Shown here in pieces: positions 34,523-45,180 of a stretch of DNA of 64,000 nucleotides. The translations under genes and the position numbers were made by a program. A model generated the notes under the pieces. It did no database searches and was not told the DNA's origin. It saw nothing but the letters and a program-made list of their open reading frames with translations. The first letter of the stretch is position 1. Every line of letters begins with the position of its first letter. Origin of the DNA: Hemileia vastatrix (Eukaryota > Basidiomycota > Pucciniomycetes > Pucciniales > Zaghouaniaceae); the NCBI GenBank assembly GCA_030280995.1, contig JASXTE010000010.1:25979823-26043822 (forward strand), in the 5' to 3' direction.

Positions 34523-37500
34523 CTATGATTTTTTCTTCTTATACTTTTTTAGTAGAGTAGGAAGATTAGATATCTCCTTCCCAGGTATCCAAGAATCATA
34601 TTCAGATGATTTATTCTTGAATCTCAATAAGTATTCTGTACCTTTCTCAGCAGTGACTATTCTGTCATTTAATATTTTTTCAATTTCTGCTGTCTCAGTG
34701 ATTTCATTTGGGGTTTTCTTTGGTCTACCCCTCCTTCTTGGAAATAAATCACTATTGGATGTGTAAGGTTTCAAAAGAGATATTGGAAAAACAGGATGTT
34801 TTCTGTCATATGGGGAATACAGAATAACTTCAACTGCATTATCTTCAATCATTCTTCTGACAACAAAAGGACCAACAAATGGATCTTTTAATTTGTTATT
34901 ACCTTGTAAGTTGAAGTGGACTGTAGAAATCAACACTTCATCACCCTTTTTAAAAGTGTATTCTTTATGGGATTTGTCCCATCTTTTCTTCTCATATTCA
35001 AATGATTTTTCAATACATTTTTGAGCATGATTTCTGCATAGTTGTTGCATTTGAAGAAAAGATTTTACACCAGGATGCATATCCAATTTAGGTATTTTGT
35101 TATTGAGAATTTGGGCAGGAGTATTAGGAACATATCCAAGCCAGAGCTCAAAAGGCTTTCTTTGAGTAACAGAATGAACAGTGCTATTATAAGCAAATTC
35201 TAACCCAGGAAGTAAGGTAACCCAATCATGAGTGAATCTGTCATTATCTTTATACTCAAGGCCAAAGGCACAATATCTTCTTATCATGTCTTCTAAAGTC
35301 TGAATCATTCTTTCAGCTAAACCATCAGTCTGAGGGTGATGGGCAGTAGAAAGTTTCAGATCACAACCACAAACATCCATCAGAGACATCCAGAATTCAG
35401 AAGTAAATTTAGGGTCTCTGTCAGAGATTATGGCTTTAGGAAAACCAGCAGTATTAAACATATGAGACCACCATAAGAAAGCTAATTCTTTAGTGGAAAC
35501 ATCCTTGTGGGTAGGGATAAATTTACACATTTTTGTGAATCTGTCCACAATAACCCAACAAGAGTTATAACTGTCTTTACCAGCAATAGGTAATCCTGTT
35601 ACAAAATCCATGTTTATTATTTGCCATGGGGCATCAGGAGGTTCAATATGTTGCATTAATCCTGCTCTTTTACCAGTTAATCTTTTTGATTTTTGGCATG
35701 AATCACAGGATTCAACATATAATTTTGTGTCTTCAGACATATTAGCCCACCAAGCAGTGTTCTTAATTCTGATCATTGTTTTGTCAAGATCAAAATGTCC
35801 AGCTAATATGTCATCATGACAAATTTTCAAGATGATTTCTTTCATAGAAGGAGGAATAACAATAACATTACTCAACTTTCTTCTATAATATAGATATCCT
35901 TCATCAATTGAAAATTTTCCTTTTTCCAAACCTTTTTGGTACTTTGGTGGAAGGGTTTTAATTAATGCTTGTATTGAAGCATTCTTTGGATCATTTAATA
36001 TGGTGCATAACTTTTTCAAGTCAGTGTCCTTATCATATGATTCCAGAATAAGCTGTAATAGCTCTTCCTCCATATCAACCACATATATCCCATGGATATG
36101 GATAATTTCATCCTCAGGATCATATGCAGGATTTGAGTCATCATTTGGTAAGGGTAACCTTGATAACATATCCACATTTGAGTGACCAATACCAGCTCTG
36201 TGAATAATTGTCATTCTCCCTCTGTACTCTTGAACAGCCAGCTGCCATCTAAACATATGTCTATTAGGTGTTTTCAAGTTTAAAAGGGATTTAACTGCAC
36301 TGCAGTCAGTGACAAGTTCAAATTTCTGGTCATCTAGGTAGTAATGAAGCTTTTCTAGAGCCCATACTACAGCTAAACACTCTAATTGAGTAGCACCATA
36401 TTTCAATTCACTATTTCTCAAGGTTCTTGAAATATAACAAATTACTACTTCTGAAACTTTATCATTTATCACTTGTTTTTGATGGAGGGCAGCACCAAGA
36501 CCAATGAAACTGGCATCAGTGTACAAAACAAATGGTTGATCAAAGTCAGGTAAAGCAAGAATTGGTGCTGACATCAAACAGTGTTTCATAGTGTCAAAGG
36601 CTCTTTGACTTTCACTATTCCAGACAAAAGCAACATCCTTTCTAGTTAATTGGGTAAGGGGTAAAGCTATGACTTGGTAATTTTTAATATACTGTCTATA
36701 GTATCCACACATTCCCAAAAAACTTTGGAGCTCTCTTACTGTTGTAGGAGCTTTCACCTGTTGTATGGCTGCCACTTTGTTCTGGTCAACACATATCTGT
36801 AAGCCTGAAACAACATGGCCAAGAACTTTTAAAGAATGGAAACCAAATTTACATTTCTTCAAAGCAAGTGTCATATTTATTTCGTCCATTTTCTGGAATA
36901 CTTTACACAGGTGTTTAAGATGGTCCTCAAATGTTTTTGAGAAAATAATGATATCATCAATATAAACCATCAGCCAACCTTCAATTATCTCTTGATGGAA
37001 TGTGTCATCCATTACTTTTTGGAAAAATGAAGGGGCATTTTTAGGGCCAAAAGGCATCCTAATATACTTATAAATACCCATATGAGTGGCAATCATCAGA
37101 AAGTTCTGAGAATTTTTCTCAACAGGTACCTGGTGATATCCCTTATTACCATCCAAACAGCTGATATATTTAGCACCCTGTAAAGTAGCATGTATAGAGC
37201 TGATTCTAGGTAAAGGATAGATATCATCAACAGTATAAGTATTTAGTGCTCTATAATCACCACATAACCTGGCTTTATCTTTCTCATAAGAAATTAGGAC
37301 AGGTGAGATAACACAATATTTAGGTGTTTCAACTACCTTTTCAATAATATTCATTTTTAAAAGGGTAGAGATATTATCTTCAATATCTTTTCTCTTTGTG
37401 GGAGAAGCAGGATAAAGCTTCTTCTTTAAACTAGGTGGTATATCAGTTAATGGGCAAGACAATGAAAGTTTCGTTTCCTCTTTAACTAATCCCAGTTCAT

Positions 37501-39850
37501 GTGACCCATGAGCAAAGGCCATAGGAAAAGATTTTATCAAGTTAATGATGGAATCTTTATCCTCACCAGAAAGTTGTTCTCCAAAAGAGGCATTGTCAAT
37601 TTCAGACATAAGGGCATGCATTTCCTTTGTAGATCTTCCTTTATATTGAACCACAGAATTACATGTGTTCAATTCTGGTTTTAATAATTTTTTAGGGGAG
37701 GAAATTTTAAATTTTCTCTTCCCATTCAACCCCATTGTGAAACATTGGTTTGAAGGATCCAATTTTATGCCATACTTGGTTAAAATATCATTCCCTACAA
37801 TAAACCAATTGCTCAAGTTATCATTTTTCATGACAACAAAATCACAAATAGCTCTTACAAAACCATGGTTATATTTAAAAAACACTGTGGCTTTGTATTT
37901 ACCAATGGGGGACAAAACAGAGCCATACCCTCTCCGATTTTCAGAAATGATAGGCAACAGTTTAGATTTATAGTCTTGATCTACTGAGGCAAGTGCTCTT
38001 TCAGATACTACACTTCCTCCAGCTCCAGAATCCAGAACAACTTCAATGCTGGTTCCATTAATCAAGACTGGTGCCTTAAGAGGGGCAATAACAATTGAGT
38101 TATCCTCAATGTTCTTTATGATCTCAGCATCCTCAACTGTAGATAAATCATTATTATCAACGTCAATAGTATTTAAATAATGAATATCTTCTTCCAGCAT
38201 CAAGATTTCTTGTTGAGATTCATATGAAATATTGCTGGCACAATCACTTGATGTATCATCCAGTGCCACTGTGTCATCAGCATGCTCCTCTGTTTGTTCC
38301 ACAAGATTTATCTTCTTGTCACAAACATGGCCTTTCTGCCAAGGCTTGTTGCACTTGAAGCAAGTGTTTGTTGCATACTTCTTTGGTGCAACAGGGGCAG
38401 AAGGTTTACCAACCTTTTCCAGAGGTTTTTGTTGGTAAGTGGAGGGTTTCTCCAAAGGGGTCCTAGGAATGAATCTTCTTGCATCATACTTATTGTTTAG
38501 AAGTATCTCATTGCAAGTATTAATGAAAGAAGAGGGTTCTTTGGAGAACTCAGTCCTAGCCACAATCAAGTCTCTCAGAGACATTGGTAATTTATAGAGG
38601 ATCCTGTCCTTCCATAAATCAAACTCCATATTTGGGTCCATTGCCCTTAAGATTTTTACAAGTTTCATTAAAAACTCAATAGGTTTATCAGTAGAAGAGC
38701 TATATCTAGTTTCCTCATACTGCCTTTGTTGAGCCATTCTGAACTTGGAGCCACCAAATTTTGCTTTAATTAATTTCTTCCAATCCTCCCATGAGTAGTC
38801 ATTCCCATCCAGGAGAACAGATTCATACCACATCAGGGCAACATTAGTGAACAAAGAAATTAATTTGGACACAATTTCCTCATCTGGGAGTTTGTAAGAA
38901 TTTTTTAAATTATCAATTCTGCAAATAAATTGTTGCCAATCAGAGGAAGAATCACCATCAAATGTTGGGTACTGGTCAAGTTTTGGCCAATTCTTTTGAT
39001 TTGAAGGAGTCTCCTTAGTACTAGCTTGTTTCTGGGTAAGAAGCAGCTGTAATTTCTCTAATTGTGCTGAAATCTCATTGTTTAATCCTTCTGTTGCAGA
39101 TCCTGGTGCATCATCAGTTTTTGATGGAAACTCAGTGTTATCAACAGGTATTTCTGGATCAATTTTTATTTTAGATGAACTAGCCACAGGTACTGGTTGA
39201 GAATCCTGCAATATATGTTCCTTCACAGAATTGTCAGAATATTTTTGGTCATTTAACAATGAGTTCAATGTTTCTTCAATGGTTGTTAGTCTTGTTTTCA
39301 TTCTTGGAAGACTAGATAAACTTTCATTGACAGTTGCAAAAGATAATTGATTTTTATGTTGAAAAGATGACAACTGGTCACTCAATCTTTTCAGATTTAT
39401 CTTATCTATCTCTACCTCCTGGCAACAGGCAGATACAGTATCTTTTAGTTTAGACAAATCATTTTTTATATTTTGCCATAAAGCAATTTTCTTTTCATGG
39501 GTTGCTTTGTAATGAGACAATTCATCAGAGACTCTCTGTGCTTCACTTTTTAATGCTTGATAACCCTGATCAGTTAACAAACTATTATATCTCTGAGTCA
39601 ATTGCATATTGTTCATTATATGATTTTGCTTGGCAATAATATCTCTCAAGTGCTCATCATTAATTCTTGCTACATCCGGAGTGTTTCTCAATAAGGAAAC
39701 TGAGTAACTTTCCAGACTCTCATAGAACTCAGGGTCAAGAGTTTCATCAATCACAGCCATATCAGGATTAATCATTGAGGTAGCAATTAAAAGTAATGGA
39801 TTGGATACATGAGATAACTGTCTACTATTCCCAGCCTCTATAGGTCTCAA
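34523..39850 (-). CDS. Family A Gag-Pol polyprotein, uninterrupted
   Basis: A 1775-codon frame, open somewhat further upstream. The first ATG is at about residue 26 (MINPDM) because the intron-less junction puts the frame 1 leader out of frame. Domains by residue: coiled coil 60-200; Gag capsid from about 285 (WPKLDQYPTFDGDSSSDW); zinc knuckle about 497 (CFKCNKPWQKGHVC, C-X2-C-X7-H-X-C); protease about 607 (LDSGAGGS, Asp intact); RT YIDDIIIFSK about 964; RNase H LYTDASFIGLG about 1112; integrase HHCC 1343-1387, then D-D-35-E (MDF, SDRDP, AERM) about 1413-1508; GPFVVRRM; chromodomain about 1716-1775 (EYLLRFKNKSSEYDSWIPG). It copies and inserts the element. All catalytic residues I can see are present. 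Confidence 0.93.
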   Translation of the reverse strand: MRPIEAGNSRQLSHVSNPLLLIATSMINPDMAVIDETLDPEFYESLESYSVSLLRNTPDVARINDEHLRDIIAKQNHIMNNMQLTQRYNSLLTDQGYQALKSEAQRVSDELSHYKATHEKKIALWQNIKNDLSKLKDTVSACCQEVEIDKINLKRLSDQLSSFQHKNQLSFATVNESLSSLPRMKTRLTTIEETLNSLLNDQKYSDNSVKEHILQDSQPVPVASSSKIKIDPEIPVDNTEFPSKTDDAPGSATEGLNNEISAQLEKLQLLLTQKQASTKETPSNQKNWPKLDQYPTFDGDSSSDWQQFICRIDNLKNSYKLPDEEIVSKLISLFTNVALMWYESVLLDGNDYSWEDWKKLIKAKFGGSKFRMAQQRQYEETRYSSSTDKPIEFLMKLVKILRAMDPNMEFDLWKDRILYKLPMSLRDLIVARTEFSKEPSSFINTCNEILLNNKYDARRFIPRTPLEKPSTYQQKPLEKVGKPSAPVAPKKYATNTCFKCNKPWQKGHVCDKKINLVEQTEEHADDTVALDDTSSDCASNISYESQQEILMLEEDIHYLNTIDVDNNDLSTVEDAEIIKNIEDNSIVIAPLKAPVLINGTSIEVVLDSGAGGSVVSERALASVDQDYKSKLLPIISENRRGYGSVLSPIGKYKATVFFKYNHGFVRAICDFVVMKNDNLSNWFIVGNDILTKYGIKLDPSNQCFTMGLNGKRKFKISSPKKLLKPELNTCNSVVQYKGRSTKEMHALMSEIDNASFGEQLSGEDKDSIINLIKSFPMAFAHGSHELGLVKEETKLSLSCPLTDIPPSLKKKLYPASPTKRKDIEDNISTLLKMNIIEKVVETPKYCVISPVLISYEKDKARLCGDYRALNTYTVDDIYPLPRISSIHATLQGAKYISCLDGNKGYHQVPVEKNSQNFLMIATHMGIYKYIRMPFGPKNAPSFFQKVMDDTFHQEIIEGWLMVYIDDIIIFSKTFEDHLKHLCKVFQKMDEINMTLALKKCKFGFHSLKVLGHVVSGLQICVDQNKVAAIQQVKAPTTVRELQSFLGMCGYYRQYIKNYQVIALPLTQLTRKDVAFVWNSESQRAFDTMKHCLMSAPILALPDFDQPFVLYTDASFIGLGAALHQKQVINDKVSEVVICYISRTLRNSELKYGATQLECLAVVWALEKLHYYLDDQKFELVTDCSAVKSLLNLKTPNRHMFRWQLAVQEYRGRMTIIHRAGIGHSNVDMLSRLPLPNDDSNPAYDPEDEIIHIHGIYVVDMEEELLQLILESYDKDTDLKKLCTILNDPKNASIQALIKTLPPKYQKGLEKGKFSIDEGYLYYRRKLSNVIVIPPSMKEIILKICHDDILAGHFDLDKTMIRIKNTAWWANMSEDTKLYVESCDSCQKSKRLTGKRAGLMQHIEPPDAPWQIINMDFVTGLPIAGKDSYNSCWVIVDRFTKMCKFIPTHKDVSTKELAFLWWSHMFNTAGFPKAIISDRDPKFTSEFWMSLMDVCGCDLKLSTAHHPQTDGLAERMIQTLEDMIRRYCAFGLEYKDNDRFTHDWVTLLPGLEFAYNSTVHSVTQRKPFELWLGYVPNTPAQILNNKIPKLDMHPGVKSFLQMQQLCRNHAQKCIEKSFEYEKKRWDKSHKEYTFKKGDEVLISTVHFNLQGNNKLKDPFVGPFVVRRMIEDNAVEVILYSPYDRKHPVFPISLLKPYTSNSDLFPRRRGRPKKTPNEITETAEIEKILNDRIVTAEKGTEYLLRFKNKSSEYDSWIPGKEISNLPTLLKKYKKKKS

Positions 39851-40488
39851 GGTTTCATCTTGCCTTCCAGATTTACCAGGGTTTGCTGGGTATCACCATA
39901 TTGGGCTTCCTTCTTCTTTTGCCTCCTTGATAAGGGTGGGGAGGAGTGGGAATGGTCTGGGTGGGCCTTGATGGACCTACCTGAGGTAACTGATGCTGGT
40001 TTTGAGCCAAGTAGTCCCACTGAGTGTTGAGCCAGTCCCACTGCCACTTGGACACTTCTACCATCTCTTGGGATTGGGGAGCCAATTGTTGTTGATCCCT
40101 GGGAGGAAGAGGTTTCCTTTTCTCTTGGAGAGAAGTATTTTTTCTTTTCTCCCATTCTTCCAAGGCATCTACCCTTACCTTTAGTTTTAAGCTGTCTGTC
40201 TTTAACTCCTTTATGTGGGTTGACAGATTCTTTATCTGCTGGGACAACGGCATCTTTTTTATCTTGAAGCCTCTTGGAAGCTCTTCTGGTGGGTTTGTCT
40301 TGGGTTTCTGATCCTGAGTATTGTCCACTAGGATTTCTACTTCTTCCATTTCCACATCCTGTTTGGGGCAAGGATTTATTAGTTTGAGAAATTCTTCTTG
40401 TTAAAGGAGAACTTACAGAAGTAGGCTCATCATAATCAATTAAGTCTAGTTCTTCTTCACGTGCAGTAAAACCACTTTGATCAGTCAT
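39847..40488 (-). CDS. Family A frame 1 leader protein (free-standing in A1)
   Basis: ATG at 40488, 213 residues, ending NLEGKMKP-stop just past the splice-junction-like point at 39877/39876. Rich in Ser, Lys, Arg, Gly; contains GCGNGRSRNPSG and RRASKRLQDKK, also found in the family B leader (GCGN, RRSSKRIQNKK). No domain recognised. In A2 the same frame runs on into Gag-Pol through the retained 58-nt segment (although an upstream TAA breaks it there). In A1, without that segment, the frame ends 12 codons after the junction. This is the predicted product of spliced RNA. Confidence 0.7.
   Translation of the reverse strand: MTDQSGFTAREEELDLIDYDEPTSVSSPLTRRISQTNKSLPQTGCGNGRSRNPSGQYSGSETQDKPTRRASKRLQDKKDAVVPADKESVNPHKGVKDRQLKTKGKGRCLGRMGEKKKYFSPREKETSSSQGSTTIGSPIPRDGRSVQVAVGLAQHSVGLLGSKPASVTSGRSIKAHPDHSHSSPPLSRRQKKKEAQYGDTQQTLVNLEGKMKP
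39873..40349 (-). CDS. Overlapping frame 2 ORF of family A (coiled-coil, WQWDW, ends Pro-Trp)
   Basis: In the +1 frame relative to frame 1, entirely inside it. ATG at 40349 in the DVEM context, conserved with A2 and B. About 158 residues: PPEELPRGFKIKKMPLSQQI, a coiled coil to about residue 75, KRKPLPPRDQQQL, SKWQWDWLNTQWDYL, PTPPHPYQGGKRRRKPN, and terminal SKPW-stop. Same architecture in families B and C. In A2 frame 1 is broken by a stop while this frame stays open, which argues that it is the constrained one. Function unknown; the basic tail and coiled coil would suit RNA binding plus self-association. Confidence 0.65.
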   Translation of the reverse strand: MEEVEILVDNTQDQKPKTNPPEELPRGFKIKKMPLSQQIKNLSTHIKELKTDSLKLKVRVDALEEWEKRKNTSLQEKRKPLPPRDQQQLAPQSQEMVEVSKWQWDWLNTQWDYLAQNQHQLPQVGPSRPTQTIPTPPHPYQGGKRRRKPNMVIPSKPW

Positions 40489-41535
40489 TTTAAGATTCTA
40501 CTGAAATGAAGAAAAAGAGACAAAATTAATTAGTCTTTTATTTTTAATTTTTATTTAACAGAAATAAAATAAAAATAAATAAAAAAAAATCTTTTTAGGA
40601 TAAAAATCAACTTAAATAAAATTAATAAAAACAAATTTAAAACCAGGATAATGCAATCAACTGTAGAAATAAATTAGAATTTCTATTAATTTTTATTTTC
40701 AGGATTTAAATCAACTAATTTATTACCAGGATTTATTGTCAACTGAAATAATCAAATATGAATCTTTATCAATAAAAATTATTTTAACTGATTAATTAAC
40801 TACCAGGACTTAATGTCAACTGAAGTAATTTAAATATGAATTTTATTACTTAAAAAGATTTATTGGATTACCAGGACTCAAAGTCAACTGAAGTAATGAA
40901 ATGTTAATTATTTATTTAAAAAAAATATAATTGTCAAGACAATTTGTCAACTGGAACAATTAATTAATCAGGACAAATGTCAACTGAAAAATTATAATAA
41001 TTATTTTATTTAATAAAATATTTTATTGTCAGGACAGTTTGTCAACTGGAACAATTAAAATTCAAATTAATCAGGACAATTGTCAACTGAAAAATGATAA
41101 TAATTAATACTAATATATAATTATTTTATTACCTCTGGGACTAAGAACAGTTATTGCTCTATTATGGTCAACCAGGAAAAATAAAAAAAAAATATAATAA
41201 TAAAATTAAATTCCAATTACCAGACACCTCCCCCTGCAAAATGAGCAAATTAATGCCACTTACAGAGTGCTGAGTAAAAGGAAATACGTAGCAAATGAAG
41301 AGTGAAGAGTAACCCACAAATAGTAATCACAATAATTACCACGATATATACGATCTTTAGTCAGTATATGAACTTAAGTTTTGGAGCGCGGTTCGATTCC
41401 CGTTCGCAGCAAAAACTTTTATCACGTGACGTATGACGTTCGTCGTTTTCTTGCCTCCACTCGTCCTTTACAGGTGCTTCTACGCCGATGGTCCTCTCGA
41501 TTACGCCTCAAGTAACGTTGCGCCGTCAATATTTC
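40489..41535 (-). other. Leader of A1 with about eight degenerate repeats
   Basis: Noncoding AT-rich leader. Between about 40640 and 41180 the element-sense motif CAGTTGAC ... (A/T)GTCCTGGTA recurs (seven exact GTCAACTG on plus, more degenerate ones) with a 60-75 base period. A CAGCACTCTGTAAGTGG donor-like site lies near 41270, and TTCTTCATTTCAG lies just before the frame 1 ATG. The leader next to the LTR is more GC-rich (41380-41535). Confidence 0.7.
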
Positions 41536-41550
41536 GGAAAGGTTCCCAAT
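41536..41550 (-). other. Primer-binding site candidate of A1
   Basis: Element-sense ATTGGGAACCTTTCC directly after the 5' LTR; identical in A2 (47977-47991). TGGGAACC would match a tRNA 3' end of GGTTCCCA, but this is unverified. Confidence 0.65.
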
Positions 41551-42373
41551 TGTCAAGGTATACTTTTTGTCTAGAAGATTTGGTACGTAGTTCTACGAGG
41601 ATTTAAAAGGCTATAATGGGTTCTCAACAGATTTGTACGTATTTCTTAATTCAAGTTGAATTTTTTACTCAATAAAAGAGGTAGGTTTTAAAATATTAAT
41701 ATAAATTATACTTTAGAATTACGCTATTGTAAATACTAATAATATAGAATATAAGAATAAGTGTTTAGTTGGTTATTGTTGTAATAAAATGAGTTGGTAA
41801 AATAGAATGATCAAAAGACAACAAAAGGAGAGGCCTTTTATAGGCAAAGGAGAGACAAAGCACGGAAAACAAATTCTAAAAACAGTAGGAAAAGAGAGAG
41901 AAAAAGAACATTCCAGAAAAGTATTTCAAATAATAAAGTTATTCTAAAAAGAAGGCGTCAAAAAAGATGTATTTACAGAGTATGTCAGAAATACATCAAT
42001 ATTTTTAATATTTACTGTAAATGTCAGTCCCAAATAAGAAATTTGATTTGTTTGTATATATTTAATATTATTTGAATATTTAAATCTTATTTTATCTTTA
42101 TAGTTTATTTTCTTTAAATATAAAGTTTGATTTTTCCCAACCTGTCAATTGGGCACGGTGTTAGAGAAAAATATAAGGGACAAAATTATAATTTTAATTT
42201 TACTTATTTATTTAATTAATTAATTTAATTTTTACATTCTGTAACTAGTTAATTTATAACTAATTTTAATGTAACTAAATGATAATTAAATAATAATTAA
42301 AGATGATAAGGTGCGGCTTCATCCAGTAAATAATTGCTTATTTCACTGGGTAAGTCTGGTAGCCTGGCTGACA
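41551..42373 (-). repeat. 5' LTR of A1
   Basis: 823 bp; partner of 33662-34484. TATAAAAGG box in minus sense at 41834-41842. Confidence 0.93.
41834..41842 (-). promoter_or_regulatory. TATA box of the A1 LTR promoter
   Basis: TATAAAAGG in TTTGCCTATAAAAGGCCTC; the matching A2 site is TATATAAGG at 47696-47704. Confidence 0.6.
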
Positions 42374-42378
42374 GAGAG

Positions 42379-42995
42379 GGTCATTACCAGAATCACACAC
42401 AGGGTCACAACCAGAAACCAAAAAAACAACTAGACATCTAGTTCACTGATTTTTTTCTCCTGTGTATGAAATTAAACAAAAAAGAAAATTTGTTGATGTT
42501 CCTAACTTTTCACCATTACAATTTTAGCTCAATGCTTGTCCATGCTCTTACTAGTTCAAAACTATCTCCCAGTGGCAAACCAGTAGATTTTTTTCACATG
42601 AATTGAAAGCTAAATGGTCTGGTAGCTTCTGGCTCAATTCTTTACACTTTAAGAAAACATCACTTCTTTTCTCCTAAAAACATTTCAACTAATGAAATCT
42701 TATTAAATTGAGAAATTTCAATTAAAAAGCAAGCAATGTGGGCTGTCAAGTTCAGCAAGAGCTTCATTTCGCACAAGTCTCATCACTAGCAAATCTGGAC
42801 ATCCTCCATGCACCGGTCAATTTAGGAATCTATAATTTCGGAAAAAGGGGTAATGCAAAAGAAGCTATGTGCAGTTGCGTTTTGAAATGAATTTATTAGG
42901 AGTATCCGGCAAAACCATCAAGTTTTGCAGACATTTCTTTTATAATTATCTAATTCAAACTTCTACGGAAAACCAAGGGATTTTTTTGAAGGTTT
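42379..42995. other. Host sequence downstream of the phosphate carrier gene
   Basis: About 617 bases from the end of the A1 target duplication to the carrier stop codon. It contains the carrier 3' UTR and AT-rich sequence. I see no gene, tRNA or repeat. Confidence 0.5.
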
Positions 42996-44629
42996 TTAAC
43001 TTTTCTTTGGCTCAGCGGCACCAGTAGTGGGTAGGCCAAGAACAACCTTGACGTAGTCATATATCAACCTGAGAAAAAGAAAAATGTAAGCAACTGTTCT
43101 CGTGAATGCAAACAACCTGTCCTACCATTGTAACGCTGTCAAGGTTCCAATCATGACTATTCGAGTACCAAGCCCTGCCCACAATCCGCCAAATCCAATT
43201 TCCTTATATATTGTTCCGACGGTCGGTTTAGCTGCCCCTTCCTTACCAGCAGCATTTAGCTTGGACACCATAGTGTCAGCAGGGCTAATAAATCACAGTA
43301 AATTGACAGTAAATCAGATTTTTTTTAAAAACTTGCTTTAAGTAAAAAAAATAGTCTTACTGTGAAACCACGGCACAAAAAACACCAGCAATGTAACCAC
43401 CAACAAATGAGACACCAAGTTGCTCAAGCTAAAAGCCAAAAATAAGTATACAAAGCATAAGCGAAAATTATTTCACTCAAAGTTGAATGTCTTGCCTTGT
43501 TGTATTGCTCCTTGGGTTTACCCAAAGAAGCATAAATTTTGGCAACGGTGGCTTCGAAAGACCAGAACTTCATCATGGTGTACGGAATTTGTCGGGACCA
43601 AAGCGAAGGGAGAGATTTATATAAGCCTGCAACACCTTCGACGGCTGTAAATTTTTTGAAACCATCAACCGTTCCATTGGCAAAAGGAGGGATGGTTGTT
43701 TGCATTCGAACTTTGACGGCTTCCAAGGGAACATAAGCAGCGTCGGCAATTAATTCAGCCGATGCAGAACCAGCTAAATAGATGGCATCTTTGTATTTAA
43801 CGGCGTTAGTAGGACCCACTGCATCGGCATACCTAGAAGATATCTAAAAATCAGGGGGAAAGCTACATGAAGTAAAATAAGATAATATCTCACTTTTTCT
43901 TGAAATATTCATAAAATCCATATTTACAGGCTCCCTGAACGGAGTAACCCAACCAAGTGGGCCCAAGACCAGTACTGTGATGGAAAATGATTATGAATGG
44001 GAGGTGACGACCAGGAAATTGAGAACAAAACATCATACTAGAGTCCGCCCAATCCTCCGGCTTTGTAAATTTTGGACCAGCCATCCATGTTACCTTTATA
44101 TAAATTTTTATCTACCTAAATGATTGCACACTCGTCAAGATGAATGATTTTCATTGTGTGCGGACAGAGAAAATACCTACTTGTCGACGACATTTGACCA
44201 AGTCCAAGGGAGTCACCAAAGCGTGAGTTAGTCCACATGCTAATACACCGCCTGTTGCACAAGCAGCATAGAACTTGGGAGAGTATAACTCTATTTTGTT
44301 TTTGGGCGGTCCACCACCAGCACCGATTTTTGATTTAAATACTTCAGCATCAGTACTTAATTGTGCTTTGGCACCTTCCAGCCCATCTTTGGAGGCCTTC
44401 TCGAGTTCTTTAGCTTTAGACTTAGCGTCATCGAGTACGCCTGAAAGATTGAAAGAGGAGAATCAATGAGATGAAACGCCAAAAAGAGAAAAGAAGGTGG
44501 GAACGATAAGCATGATAAGAAAGAAGAGTGAAGATGAACGTTACCTGCAACGGTGAACGAGAGCGCACTGCCATTCGGAGAAGGAAAACAGCCGGCCAAG
44601 GATGACAAGGCGGGGAAAAGGATAGACAT
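42996..44629 (-). CDS. Mitochondrial phosphate carrier (SLC25 family), 8 exons
   Basis: Exons (minus): 44629-44545, 44440-44181, 44115-44039, 43974-43894, 43832-43496, 43428-43361, 43284-43126, 43068-42996; 379 residues. Phases agree throughout. It imports phosphate into the matrix, with H+ symport or OH- antiport, for ATP synthesis; six membrane helices in three repeats are expected in the inner membrane. Repeat signatures: [10 protein letters not shown] (exon 2), [10 protein letters not shown] (exon 5), and the divergent third [11 protein letters not shown] typical of phosphate carriers (exons 6-7). [23 protein letters not shown] is split into exon 4 and is diagnostic of PiC rather than other SLC25 members. 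The N-terminal about 75 residues, up to [12 protein letters not shown], form a non-core extension that may target mitochondria. Intron 5 is GC-AG. Orthologue of yeast MIR1. Confidence 0.92.
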
Positions 44630-45180
44630 ATTGGAGTGTTAAAAGCGCTACCCAAGTCAAATAAACTCTAACCGGTCAAGACGCACCCGAATGTCGCCGC
44701 GATCGATCACCAGCTATAGTGGCAGCCTGACCGCAGCCGCAGCACCCCCTGGGAGCCATCTGACACCCGGAAACTTAAAAGTGCGCTGGGTGATTAGGCT
44801 TGAAGACATTGGCCCCAAACCTAACTCTCTGTGCCGGTTGCCTATAAATTCAATACGGCAACACTGGGCCCGACTTCTCCTGTCGCAGCCAAGTCAAATT
44901 GCTCTTCCACCAGTATCTAAACATGTGTGTTGAGTGCCCAAGTGCTGCGAAAAGGAAAACAAGAGTTTCTAAATGCCTTTTGCAGTGTCATGGTTCTTTC
45001 TTAGCTTTCTTTGCTGGGCTGGTATCTCTAACATTTCTCTCGAGTTCTCTTATATGTTTACAATTATATTTCTTGTCCATTATTTCATTATATGTAATTT
45101 AGAATCAAAAATGATATCTTCTGATAAGGTGTGCTTAGGGAACCTCACTTACTTGCTTCACATTGCAATCATTAATACAA
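44630..45180. other. Intergenic region: carrier promoter and PEX19 3' end
   Basis: 551 bases between two tandem genes. A GC-richer patch near 44680-44780 precedes the carrier start and probably holds its promoter; no TATA is evident. Nothing else recognised. Confidence 0.5.

Larger units (their letters stand above)
33662..42373 (-). mobile_element. Complete, young family A Ty3/Gypsy chromodomain retrotransposon (A1)
   Basis: Two 823-bp LTRs (33662-34484, 41551-42373), in which I noticed only two differences by eye. Target duplication GAGAG at 33657-33661 and 42374-42378. In minus sense: 5' LTR, primer site, repeat-rich leader, frame 1 ORF, overlapping frame 2 ORF, a 1775-codon Gag-Pol frame without stops, polypurine tract, 3' LTR. 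Lacks the 58-nt intron-like segment present in A2. Confidence 0.95.
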
